Positions 1 through 4,441 of a stretch of DNA of 39,057 nucleotides are shown piece by piece. Every line of letters begins with the position of its first letter. The stretch's first letter is position 1. The notes beneath the pieces are model-generated. The model was not told where the DNA came from and did not search any database. It saw nothing but the letters and a program-made list of their open reading frames with translations. Location of the stretch: IMG/VR virus record IMGVR_UViG_3300007735_000707, positions 1 to 39,057 of that record; one strand, given 5' to 3'. A program made the translations under genes and the position numbers. The DNA comes from a virus.

Positions 1-127
1 AATCCAGTTCCCTTGAACTGAACCGCTGGTGTGTTGTAAAGTCTACTAGATACCTGCCCACAAACGCAAGTAACTTCATCATCTCGCTCTTCGATTTTGC
101 GATTTATAATTGTCAGTGAATGACACT
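1..127. repeat. Left copy of terminal direct repeat (circular overlap)
   Basis: Identical to 38931-39057 except at position 41 (G here, T there) and position 114 (C here, T there). The repeat ends exactly at the contig end. The reading frame of an FmdB-like gene crosses the junction intact, so the two ends join into one circle. A length of exactly 127 equals a common assembler k-mer size, so this is more likely an assembly overlap of a circular or permuted genome than a packaged terminal repeat (inference). Confidence 0.95.
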
Positions 128-155
128 TACGACATCTGTACTCATAGTTAGGCAT
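1..155 (-). CDS. FmdB-like zinc-ribbon protein, 5' part (continues at 38930-38912)
   Basis: Reading leftward from the ATG at 155 gives MPNYEYRCRKCHS, then CVCG at about residues 30-33 and FKGTGFYSTGG at the end. This is the pattern of the FmdB-type zinc ribbon: MPxYEYxCxxC, then CxCG, then FKGxGFYxT. The gene runs off the left end and finishes at 38912 on the other end, giving 57 residues in all. Its start overlaps the stop of the upstream gene as TAATG. The family is tied to transcription regulation by homology only, and the role in phages is unknown. The two repeat copies differ by one conservative change (Leu39 to Ile) and one synonymous change. Confidence 0.85.
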   Translation of the reverse strand, partial: MPNYEYRCRKCHSLTIINRKIEERDDEVTCVCGQVSSRLYNTPAVQFKGTG

Positions 156-301
156 TATTTATCTACCATTACTCCCACAACGTGGAACCCATTCTTTTTG
201 AAATCTTCAAGTAACTGCATAAATAATTGCTTAGGTATGTGTGCCTCTACAAATAGGTGCTTGTGCCCTAAATCTTTAATGTAAACTCTTTGGTCGTTCA
301 T
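155..301 (-). CDS. Small hypothetical protein, 48 aa
   Basis: The frame begins MNDQRVYIKDLGHKHLF and ends VVGVMVDK. It is packed between coupled genes: its start overlaps the stop of the gene at 298-477 (ATGA), and its own stop overlaps the FmdB-like start (TAATG). No domain is recognised. Predicted content is mixed alpha/beta, with an amphipathic helix QLFMQLLEDFKKNG that could mediate protein contacts. It is supported as a gene by tight operon packing and sensible composition. Confidence 0.7.
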   Translation of the reverse strand: MNDQRVYIKDLGHKHLFVEAHIPKQLFMQLLEDFKKNGFHVVGVMVDK

Positions 302-477
302 TCATCTCTCCAATCCATTGGTGTTGGTGCGGTGCTAATTGCCCCACACTCCTTGCATTCCTGTTTTAAATCGTACCAACCTACTTCTCTTGTCTCTTCG
401 TCCCACATTACTGTCACCACAAACATCTTGCACCCACAAACGCAGGTAAAGATAGGCTTACCTCTTAGGTCTAGCAC
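298..477 (-). CDS. Small zinc-ribbon-like protein, 59 aa
   Basis: Starts with GTG directly after the TAA of the transglycosylase gene, with no gap. It has a Cys-rich N-terminal knuckle (TCVCGCKMF) and a second CxxC (ECKECGA) near residues 41-44, likely a four-Cys zinc ribbon. Between them lies the acidic/aromatic stretch MWDEETREVGWYDL. I recall similar small proteins in actinophages, but I know of no assigned function. It overlaps the next start as ATGA, so it is probably translated by coupling. Confidence 0.75.
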   Translation of the reverse strand: MLDLRGKPIFTCVCGCKMFVVTVMWDEETREVGWYDLKQECKECGAISTAPTPMDWRDE

Positions 478-894
478 TTAGTACCAGCCCCTGTTATGGT
501 GCTTCCAAGCCTTGCAGGGTGTGCCGTAGCGGTGTTCAATGTAGCGATAGGCTCTGAGTATCTGGACTGCTGGGTCTTTACTCTTCTCGCCTAACATCTG
601 TGCTATTCCGTAGGCACTACTGCCCTGCTTGTTCTTGGCTAAGTGGTCGAACTTACTTTCCTTCATAAAGATTTTATAAATGCAGGCTCGCTCTGTTTTA
701 TCCCAACCCCATCCAACTTGGGCATAGCGCATAGCCATTATCTTGTTGGCTTTCTTCTGCTCCGTCGTTGCCTTGGTCTGAACTTTGGGTTTTTCTTTAG
801 GCACTATGTCAAGGTGCACACCCACGTTGTGGGTTGCTGGTGTGATAAGTGCCAAGACGATAAGAGTTGATAGAACTATGGCTCGTTTTCTCAT
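478..894 (-). CDS. Secreted lytic transglycosylase / lysozyme-like protein, 138 aa
   Basis: Probable peptidoglycan-cleaving enzyme. Residues 5-22 form a basic-hydrophobic signal peptide (RAIVLSTLIVLALITPA). The C-terminal domain (about 55-138) has the lysozyme-superfamily pattern: catalytic Glu79 in MKESKFD, then the SSAYGIAQML motif, then the closing RYGTPCKAW and NRGWY typical of actinobacterial SLT-type enzymes. Cys71 and Cys127 could form a disulfide outside the membrane. It lies far from the holin/endolysin cassette at 31.9-32.8 kb, in the leftward operon with WhiB, so it may act at a different time or place. Its start overlaps the WhiB stop by 4 nt. Confidence 0.85.
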   Translation of the reverse strand: MRKRAIVLSTLIVLALITPATHNVGVHLDIVPKEKPKVQTKATTEQKKANKIMAMRYAQVGWGWDKTERACIYKIFMKESKFDHLAKNKQGSSAYGIAQMLGEKSKDPAVQILRAYRYIEHRYGTPCKAWKHHNRGWY

Positions 895-1244
895 TTATCT
901 ATTCTAGCAATCTTTAACCTAACATTCCTTCTATGTCGTTGTTCTGCCTTAACTCTGACCGCTTTAGGGTTGTTAGTTGTCAGTAGATACCGCTCAACTG
1001 TGAGTAACCCGCCCCAGATAGTGCCGTGTCCGCCTGTGTATTCTAGGTTTTCACGTTCAAGTCCTTGCTCTAGGCATTGAACTCTGACTGGACAGATGTT
1101 GCATAACTCTATTGCCTGCACACTTCGTAAGACTTCCAACTGTTGCTCATCTGCCAGCCTTGGATTTTCATAGTGCCATAAGTCAGGGTCTGGGTGCTGA
1201 TTACATTTTCCTTGTGCGTGCCACGTTCGGTCAGGAAGTGTCAT
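891..1244 (-). CDS. WhiB-family transcriptional regulator, 117 aa
   Basis: WhiB-like proteins bind a 4Fe-4S cluster and the host primary sigma factor. All four cluster cysteines are present: Cys14, then Cys48-x2-Cys51-x5-Cys57 in LCNICPVRVQC. The G[VI]WGG turn follows (GTIWGG, about 74-79), then a basic C-terminus rich in Arg/Lys (VKAEQRHRRNVRLK) suited to DNA contact. The family is essentially restricted to Actinobacteria and their phages, which gives the best host clue in the window. It is expected to redirect host or phage transcription. TAATG coupling to the upstream gene. Confidence 0.93.
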   Translation of the reverse strand: MTLPDRTWHAQGKCNQHPDPDLWHYENPRLADEQQLEVLRSVQAIELCNICPVRVQCLEQGLERENLEYTGGHGTIWGGLLTVERYLLTTNNPKAVRVKAEQRHRRNVRLKIARIDK

Positions 1245-1471
1245 TAAATTACCGCCTTTAACTGTGCAACTGGTAGAACATTTACGGCTTCACCCTCGTG
1301 TTCATCTGTCCAAACTAGGTGCGCTTCATCTTGGTTATCGTAGAGCCATTCATCCTGTGTTTTAAAACTCATTGAGTCCCAATCTTTTGGTAGGTCGGTG
1401 CCCTCTGGTAGCCATACATTGACAACCTTCACACCTCTAGTTTCATACACTACTTGGAATTGTTGTTTCAA
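1244..1471 (-). CDS. Hypothetical protein, 75 aa (TTG start)
   Basis: No family recognised. The protein is acidic and rich in Trp (VWLPEGTDLPKDW, DEWLYD, LVWTDEHEGE), with a beta-like start MKQQFQVVYETRG. I chose TTG at 1471 because a clear CAGGAG sits seven bases upstream and no ATG lies near it. The N-terminus overlaps the 3' end of the gene at 1443-1622 by 29 nt in another frame. Its stop is coupled to the WhiB start (TAATG). Confidence 0.7.
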   Translation of the reverse strand: MKQQFQVVYETRGVKVVNVWLPEGTDLPKDWDSMSFKTQDEWLYDNQDEAHLVWTDEHEGEAVNVLPVAQLKAVI

Positions 1472-1622
1472 TTTTGCGCTCCTGTTCTACCTGCTTATCC
1501 TCACAATTAGGACAAGTCAAGGATGAATAAACTGCATAGTCGTACCAGTCGTTACACTCTATGCACGCAATGTAGTCTGAGTCGTCGTAAAATACTGGGT
1601 CATTTAGTTGTGGCTCACTCAT
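1443..1622 (-). CDS. Small CxxC-CxxC protein, 59 aa
   Basis: The frame begins MSEPQLNDPVFYDDSDY and contains ACIECNDWY (CxxC) and LTCPNCED (CxxC), a four-Cys zinc-ribbon arrangement spaced about 17 residues apart. The N-terminus is acidic and the tail after the ribbon is charged. It starts inside the end of the previous gene (8-nt overlap) and carries in its 3' part the AACAGGAG used by the next start. Function unknown; it belongs to the set of Cys-knuckle mini-proteins in this operon. Confidence 0.7.
   Translation of the reverse strand: MSEPQLNDPVFYDDSDYIACIECNDWYDYAVYSSLTCPNCEDKQVEQERKIETTIPSSV
1479..1486 (-). promoter_or_regulatory. Start-associated sequence variant (AACAGGAG)
   Basis: Leftward AACAGGAG located 7 nt before the TTG at 1471; a one-base variant of the repeated GACAGGAG element. 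It decides the unusual TTG start. Confidence 0.6.
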
Positions 1623-1719
1623 CTTCGTCTTCCTCTGTGATAAATCCTAAATCTTTGAGTGCTTGAATTGCTTCGTGTAAAGTCTTGAGTGCTTCTATCT
1701 GTTGTTGTTCTGTGCTCAT
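1615..1719 (-). CDS. Acidic mini-protein, 34 aa
   Basis: A short frame starting MSTEQQQIEALKTLHEAIQ and ending TEEDEDE. It is probably one amphipathic helix followed by an acidic tail. It is preceded by AAGACAGGAG at seven-base spacing and overlaps both neighbours (ATGA upstream, 8 nt downstream), the normal packing here. No function can be assigned; a helix with an acidic tail could bind a protein partner (inference). Confidence 0.65.
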   Translation of the reverse strand: MSTEQQQIEALKTLHEAIQALKDLGFITEEDEDE

Positions 1720-1853
1720 TCATTTTCTCCTGTCTTAAGTGATAAGTGTTCTCTGATTGATAAGTGGATTAAACAATAGAATGAGTTGTCCTGTGGTTGG
1801 TTACAGCAAGTGCTTATCTTGCAGAACTTCATTTTAATTTTTCCGTCACTCAT
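1716..1853 (-). CDS. Small Cys/His protein, 45 aa
   Basis: Starts MSDGKIKMKFCKISTCC and continues NSFYCLIHLSIREHLS: a Cys/His set (C, CC, C, H) that could hold one zinc ion. The start at 1853 is chosen over an upstream ATG in the same frame because AGACAGGAGAATAAA directly precedes it. Its last codons read LKTGENE, where KTGE is encoded by the start-associated sequence of the next gene. Function unknown. Confidence 0.65.
   Translation of the reverse strand: MSDGKIKMKFCKISTCCNQPQDNSFYCLIHLSIREHLSLKTGENE
1727..1736 (-). promoter_or_regulatory. Start-associated sequence AAGACAGGAG
   Basis: Lies just before the start at 1719 and encodes KTGE at the end of the upstream protein. Confidence 0.75.
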
Positions 1854-1854
1854 T

Positions 1855-1998
1855 TTATTCTCCTGTCTTTGGGCAGTCGCCGTATGGGTACTCGTGTGGT
1901 TCTGTGTCTTCACACATACACCAGCCAAACTTATCTACCTGTGTTTCGTGTGTCAACTCTGCTAACTCTGACCAACTTAGTTGTTCTTCTTCTTGCAT
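1855..1998 (-). CDS. Acidic Cys-containing mini-protein, 47 aa
   Basis: Starts MQEEEQLSWSELAEL and contains GWCMCEDTEPHEY and GDCPKTGE. The three Cys and one His may bind a metal. The final residues PKTGE are encoded by the start-associated sequence of the following gene; its stop TAA lies one base before the next ATG. It is preceded by its own AAGACAGGAGAATAAA. Function unknown. Confidence 0.65.
   Translation of the reverse strand: MQEEEQLSWSELAELTHETQVDKFGWCMCEDTEPHEYPYGDCPKTGE
1860..1869 (-). promoter_or_regulatory. Start-associated sequence AAGACAGGAG
   Basis: Followed by AATAAA and the ATG at 1853; doubles as the codons for KTGE plus stop of the upstream gene. Confidence 0.8.
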
Positions 1999-1999
1999 T

Positions 2000-2437
2000 T
2001 TATTCTCCTGTCTTGCAGTTCCAAACACCAAGACGCTTTGCCCTGGCTTGCCTTGCGTAGTTGTCTATTTGTTGTGCGTACTTTCCCCTCATTCCTTGGT
2101 AGAAATAAGGCTTTGCGTATCCATACTTTACGAGTTCAAGATTAAGGTTTCGGTTTCCCTTTGTCAAGTAACCTAGTGCCCTGCCGAACTCGTCAAAACT
2201 ATCTAGGCTTTCATCTCGTATGAGTTTGAATTTCCCATTTAGTTTTAAAAAATTGTGCGTGTATGTCGTTGCCTCTTTGTAGTAACACTCCCCCTTCTCA
2301 GGTGTGTTTATCTGCACCAACCTTACCCAGACCTTGCCAGTATGTATCGTGTCTCCGTCCGTTGCAATTGGAGAGGTCAAGGTCAGGGCTAAGGCTAGGG
2401 CTAGCGTTTGCGTTTTAGTTCCTGTGCGTGGTGGCAT
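2000..2437 (-). CDS. Secreted thermonuclease (SNase)-like protein, 145 aa
   Basis: Probable extracellular or surface nuclease of the micrococcal nuclease fold. The N-terminus TQTLALALALTLTSPIA is a signal peptide. Family motifs follow: DGDT at 27-30, VRLVQINTPE at 38-47 (Arg39, Glu47; the usual Asp of xDTPE is Asn44, as in many SNase relatives with INxPE), and DEFGRALGYL with Arg86. The closing pattern is NLELVKYGYA and LGVWNC. It might degrade host-released DNA or a competitor's DNA (inference). It ends NCKTGE, sharing the KTGE tail with its neighbours. The start at 2437 overlaps a small upstream frame, and the start is less certain than the fold. Confidence 0.85.
   Translation of the reverse strand: MPPRTGTKTQTLALALALTLTSPIATDGDTIHTGKVWVRLVQINTPEKGECYYKEATTYTHNFLKLNGKFKLIRDESLDSFDEFGRALGYLTKGNRNLNLELVKYGYAKPYFYQGMRGKYAQQIDNYARQARAKRLGVWNCKTGE
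2005..2014 (-). promoter_or_regulatory. Start-associated sequence AAGACAGGAG
   Basis: Followed by AATAAA and the ATG at 1998; encodes KTGE plus stop at the end of the thermonuclease-like protein. Confidence 0.8.
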
Positions 2438-2475
2438 TCATTGACTGGTCGTAAGCAGTCTCCGCAGATTGGCAT
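2401..2475 (-). CDS. Candidate Cys/His peptide, 24 aa
   Basis: A very short frame MPICGDCLRPVNECHHAQEL ending in a basic KRKR. It carries CxxC and CHH, a plausible single zinc knuckle. Its ATG overlaps the stop of the gene at 2475-2639 (TAATG), the coupling used throughout this operon, and it overlaps the thermonuclease start by 37 nt in another frame. It may be a real peptide or merely a coupling device that feeds ribosomes to the nuclease start. Confidence 0.45.
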   Translation of the reverse strand: MPICGDCLRPVNECHHAQELKRKR

Positions 2476-2639
2476 TACTCACCCCTGTATTTGATAATAG
2501 TCTGCAAAGTTGTGCAGATTTTGCACTCGCAAGGCTCCCCGCCCATATTCCACTCGAACTCTAGGTGTGAATAGTTATCCTCGTAAATTTCATTTATTAA
2601 TTGCTCGACTGTGTAGGGCTTGGTTTCTGTGGCGTTCAT
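2475..2639 (-). CDS. Small Cys-knuckle protein, 54 aa
   Basis: Starts MNATETKPYTVEQLINEIYE and contains MGGEPCECKICTTLQTI, a CxCxxC knuckle near residues 38-42, ending KYRGE. It is coupled at both ends (ATGA upstream, TAATG downstream). The N-terminal helix plus Cys cluster suggests a small metal-binding adaptor. I recognise no family. Confidence 0.65.
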   Translation of the reverse strand: MNATETKPYTVEQLINEIYEDNYSHLEFEWNMGGEPCECKICTTLQTIIKYRGE

Positions 2640-2959
2640 TCGTTGCCCCGTTCTGTAATCATCAAGCCTGTACGAATCCCCGCTATGAGGCTCCTAAGGG
2701 TGCGCTCCGCCTCTGCCTTGGTTCCGCCTAGGTAATCACTAAACCCGCGAGGTTCCCAATGTCCCGACCCGTATTTACTCCCGCCTGTAAAGTGAATGCG
2801 AAAGGCTCGCCCGTAGGTCTTGCTCCCCTCTTGTAGTACTAGGTGAGGGCGTTTCATTGACTCGTAAGCCTCTGGCACTTCTTCGCCCTCTAATAATGGC
2901 TTTACTAATTCTTCAAGCACGCCAACAAGGCGGTGTAGGTCTTCCATTTTGGTTTGCAT
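2636..2959 (-). CDS. Hypothetical protein, 107 aa
   Basis: No family recognised. Residues 1-35 form a Leu/Glu-rich helix (HRLVGVLEELVKPLLEG). The middle is beta-like (RAFRIHFTGGSKYG, GHWEPRGFSDYLGG), and a final helix is rich in Arg/Ala/Glu (TKAEAERTLRSLIAGI). Two ATGs lie close together at 2959 and 2947; 2959 is preferred because GACAGGAG lies upstream. It overlaps the next start as ATGA. Confidence 0.75.
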   Translation of the reverse strand: MQTKMEDLHRLVGVLEELVKPLLEGEEVPEAYESMKRPHLVLQEGSKTYGRAFRIHFTGGSKYGSGHWEPRGFSDYLGGTKAEAERTLRSLIAGIRTGLMITERGNE

Positions 2960-2960
2960 T

Positions 2961-3053
2961 TTAAAATTCTCCTGTCGTTAGGTCGTCGTCTAGTAGTAAG
3001 CCTGCCAAACATAGCAAGGCTATAGGTGCAAGGGCTAAAAGTAAAGGGGTCAC
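2961..3053 (-). CDS. Single-pass membrane peptide, 30 aa
   Basis: GTG start overlapping the stop of the upstream peptide. The sequence is MTPLLLALAPIALLCLAGLL followed by DDDLTTGEF: one hydrophobic span of about 20 residues, then an acidic tail. The TTGE before the stop is again encoded by the GACAGGAG element. With its neighbour at 3050-3145 it forms a pair of tiny membrane proteins; a holin-like or membrane-anchor role is possible but not shown. Confidence 0.55.
   Translation of the reverse strand: MTPLLLALAPIALLCLAGLLLDDDLTTGEF
2969..2976 (-). promoter_or_regulatory. Start-associated sequence GACAGGAG
   Basis: Precedes the ATG at 2959 and codes for part of the TTGEF tail of the upstream peptide. 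Confidence 0.7.
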
Positions 3054-3145
3054 TTCTTGCCCCTCTCGTGCTTGATTGTGTCAATGATTACGGGAACCCA
3101 CAGCAACAACACCGCCGTGAGGTAGCAGGCTAGTAGGGTGTTCAT
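3050..3145 (-). CDS. Single-pass membrane peptide, 31 aa
   Basis: MNTLLACYLTAVLLLWVPVI followed by IDTIKHERGKK: one membrane span with a basic C-terminal tail, suggesting the N-terminus faces outward under the positive-inside rule. Its ATG overlaps the stop of the gene at 3142-3450 (ATGA), and its stop overlaps the GTG of the next membrane peptide. The paired arrangement suggests co-production. Function unknown. Confidence 0.6.
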   Translation of the reverse strand: MNTLLACYLTAVLLLWVPVIIDTIKHERGKK

Positions 3146-3450
3146 ACGATAACCGCCAAACTTTCCGCAATTGCTCGGCGGGTAAGGTTTTGGTGCTTGC
3201 TTGTTGTAACGCTGAATTTTTGCTCAACTACATACCAAGCCTCATTCGTACGCCAAGCAATAGGCGTCCCGTATGAATAAACAAAATACGTAATGCGGTC
3301 AGATGTCAAATCGTCAACGAATTTTGTTAGTTCTGTGAGGTTAAGGCGTCCGCATCCCTGTGAATAGGTGCTCCCTGTAAGGGCTGACGCCTTGAACTCT
3401 TGCCCTGTTGCTATGTAGTGAATTGCGTCTCTCTGGTTCATTTGTTTCAT
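3142..3450 (-). CDS. Hypothetical protein, 102 aa
   Basis: Starts MKQMNQRDAIHYIATGQEF and ends SKHQNLTRRAIAESLAVIV. The start has a strong AGGAGG at six bases. The central stretch ITYFVYSYGTPIAWRTNEAWYVVEQKF is strongly beta and aromatic. I recall the pattern of an N-terminal sequestering helix, a YGTPIAW beta hairpin and a C-terminal HxxLTRRA in small phage proteins, but without a known role. Overlaps the following membrane peptide as ATGA. Confidence 0.8.
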   Translation of the reverse strand: MKQMNQRDAIHYIATGQEFKASALTGSTYSQGCGRLNLTELTKFVDDLTSDRITYFVYSYGTPIAWRTNEAWYVVEQKFSVTTSKHQNLTRRAIAESLAVIV

Positions 3451-3455
3451 TTTTT

Positions 3456-3488
3456 CCTCCTGTTGTTGTCTTGCTGTGGGTGTTTCCC
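3456..3488 (-). promoter_or_regulatory. Hairpin plus start-associated sequence, module A
   Basis: Reading leftward, a small hairpin GGG-AAACA-CCC (3488-3478) is followed by AAGAC and then AACAGGAGG before the ATG at 3450. It shares the G-rich stem and AACA loop with the modules at 4073-4102 and 4345-4371. No gene covers 3451-3549. Confidence 0.6.
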
Positions 3489-3489
3489 G

Positions 3490-3538
3490 TACCCCGCTAT
3501 AGTCTCGAACTATGCGCCCTCTGTAAAGGGTGCGGGGC
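3490..3538 (-). other. tRNA-like minimal fold in intergenic gap
   Basis: On the leftward strand a 7-bp closing stem (GCCCCGC with GCGGGGT) encloses two hairpins. One is CCCT/AGGG; the other has the TPsiC-loop sequence GTTCGAGAC on an ATAG/CTAT stem. The geometry is a tRNA acceptor plus T arm with most of the rest missing: 49 nt, no CCA and no anticodon arm that I can identify. It could be a degenerate tRNA or a regulatory RNA fold. Confidence 0.45.
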
Positions 3539-3549
3539 TGTGAGTTGCC

Positions 3550-3795
3550 TCACATAGCCTCAATTATGAGCGTCTCCCTGTCTACCTCCTCGCAGAATGC
3601 TCGCGCCTCTTTTAAGGTGTTGAATGTCTGGCGGTAGTCAATCTCTCGCCCGAATGTGTAACGCCCCGCGGTATAGCCTGTGTAGTAGCCTCCCGCCTTC
3701 TTGATGTAGTAGTATTTAAAAACGCGGGTAGTTCCCTCTTCGCTTGTCTGCACTAGCCCTCTAAAATGGTTTGAGAGTTTTGGGTTCCATTTCAT
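3550..3795 (-). CDS. Hypothetical protein, 81 aa
   Basis: Starts MKWNPKLSNHFRGLVQ; the middle is Tyr-rich and beta-like (FKYYYIKKAGGYYTGYTAGRY). The end FNTLKEARAFCEEVDRETL is a helix of a type I associate with many small phage proteins. The protein is basic. Its start overlaps the stop of the zinc-ribbon peptide (TAATG), and it is the last gene before the 99-bp gap holding the tRNA-like fold. Function unknown. Confidence 0.75.
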   Translation of the reverse strand: MKWNPKLSNHFRGLVQTSEEGTTRVFKYYYIKKAGGYYTGYTAGRYTFGREIDYRQTFNTLKEARAFCEEVDRETLIIEAM

Positions 3796-3902
3796 TACTT
3801 CACCGCCTTTTTATGGTTCTTGCGTGTGCATTTCCCGCAAATTTTGTGAGCCGTAAAGGCTAGCAATAGGTCGCTATCGTCTCCGCACTGTAGGCACTTC
3901 AT
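3795..3902 (-). CDS. Zinc-ribbon peptide, 35 aa
   Basis: MKCLQCGDDSDLLL, then HKICGKCTRKNHKKAVK. The two CxxC knuckles 19 residues apart make a classical four-Cys zinc ribbon followed by a strongly basic tail that could contact nucleic acid. Both ends are coupled by TAATG overlaps. Role unknown. Confidence 0.7.
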   Translation of the reverse strand: MKCLQCGDDSDLLLAFTAHKICGKCTRKNHKKAVK

Positions 3903-4063
3903 TACTTAACCGCCTTGCGTGTCTTTAGAACCTTGCGAACTCTCAAGGCTACGATTACGGCGACGCCTAGGGCTAGCCCTCTATTGTCAATGTAAAGGTC
4001 AACTAGTCGGGTCTCAAAATAAAATCCGAACTTATCTAGCCCAATCTCAAAAAATTTTGTCAT
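3902..4063 (-). CDS. Small membrane protein, 53 aa
   Basis: MTKFFEIGLDKFGFYFETRL, then NRGLALGVAVIVALRVRKVL: one membrane span around residues 28-40 followed by a very basic tail (RVRKVLKTRKAVK). An amphipathic N-terminal helix precedes the span. It is preceded by AAGACAGGAGAATAAAGAA and a stem-loop (4089-4102). Topology suggests the basic tail is cytoplasmic. Function unknown. Confidence 0.65.
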   Translation of the reverse strand: MTKFFEIGLDKFGFYFETRLVDLYIDNRGLALGVAVIVALRVRKVLKTRKAVK

Positions 4064-4072
4064 TTCTTTATT

Positions 4073-4102
4073 CTCCTGTCTTAAGGCGGGGCGGTGTTGC
4101 CC
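4073..4102 (-). promoter_or_regulatory. Hairpin plus start-associated sequence, module B
   Basis: Reading leftward, GGGC-AACACC-GCCC (4102-4089) is followed a few bases later by AAGACAGGAG (4082-4073), then the ATG at 4063. Same design as the modules at 3456-3488 and 4345-4371. Confidence 0.65.
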
Positions 4103-4110
4103 TGTCCTTG

Positions 4111-4153
4111 TGCCCCCGTCGGATTGTGAACCCGTAGCCCGTAGCGCGGGGGC
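4111..4153 (-). other. Second tRNA-like minimal fold
   Basis: On the leftward strand a perfect 7-bp stem GCCCCCG/CGGGGGC encloses a T-arm-like hairpin ACGGG-TTCACAA-TCCGA, in which one pair is G-U only on this strand. A 43-nt acceptor plus T-arm shape is left, with no anticodon arm. It lies in the 104-bp gap 4064-4167, just upstream of module B. It could instead be a GC-rich attenuator. Confidence 0.4.
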
Positions 4154-4167
4154 GGTTTTGCCCTTGA

Positions 4168-4338
4168 TTACATTCTCACCCCGCCGATAATGAACCCGCC
4201 CGCTAAGATGTAGTAAAGGTCACTCAAAACATTCTCAATAGTCTGCAACATTTCACCCTCTGCGCCGTATGATTTCTCGGCTTGGATTTGGTTATCAATC
4301 GCGCCCTTGATTTCTTCTAGTGTGAGAGTCTTGTTCAT
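4168..4338 (-). CDS. First gene of leftward operon, 56 aa hypothetical
   Basis: MNKTLTLEEIKGAIDNQIQA and then QTIENVLSDLYYILAGGFI. It begins with a long amphipathic helix and ends in a hydrophobic stretch YYILAGGFIIGGV that could insert in or lie on the membrane. It is preceded by CAAGACAGGAGAACAAA. As the first gene after the control region it would be among the earliest products of this operon. No family recognised. Confidence 0.65.
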   Translation of the reverse strand: MNKTLTLEEIKGAIDNQIQAEKSYGAEGEMLQTIENVLSDLYYILAGGFIIGGVRM

Positions 4339-4344
4339 TTTGTT

Positions 4345-4371
4345 CTCCTGTCTTGTCGGGGCTTGTTCCCC
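4345..4371 (-). promoter_or_regulatory. Hairpin plus start-associated sequence, module C
   Basis: Reading leftward, GGGG-AACAAG-CCCC (4371-4358), then GAC, then AAGACAGGAG (4354-4345) and the ATG at 4338. This is the clearest of the three leftward hairpin-plus-start modules. Confidence 0.7.
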
Positions 4372-4441
4372 TTATGACTTAACTCTCTCACCTTGTTGAG
4401 CGTAAGTCAACCCCAAATCTGGTCATTTGTGGTCAATGTCC

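Noticed and set aside
1-127. True packaged direct terminal repeat
   Set aside because: Exact length of 127 and the intact gene across the junction are better explained by assembly circularisation; not excluded.
1797-2731. Several rightward frames of 70-90 codons opposite the leftward operon
   Set aside because: They lie antisense to coupled genes with ribosome sites and have Cys/Ser/Leu-biased shadow composition.
3490-4153. Genuine tRNA genes
   Set aside because: Only acceptor and T-arm-like parts fit; no anticodon arm and no CCA, so they are reported as tRNA-like folds only.
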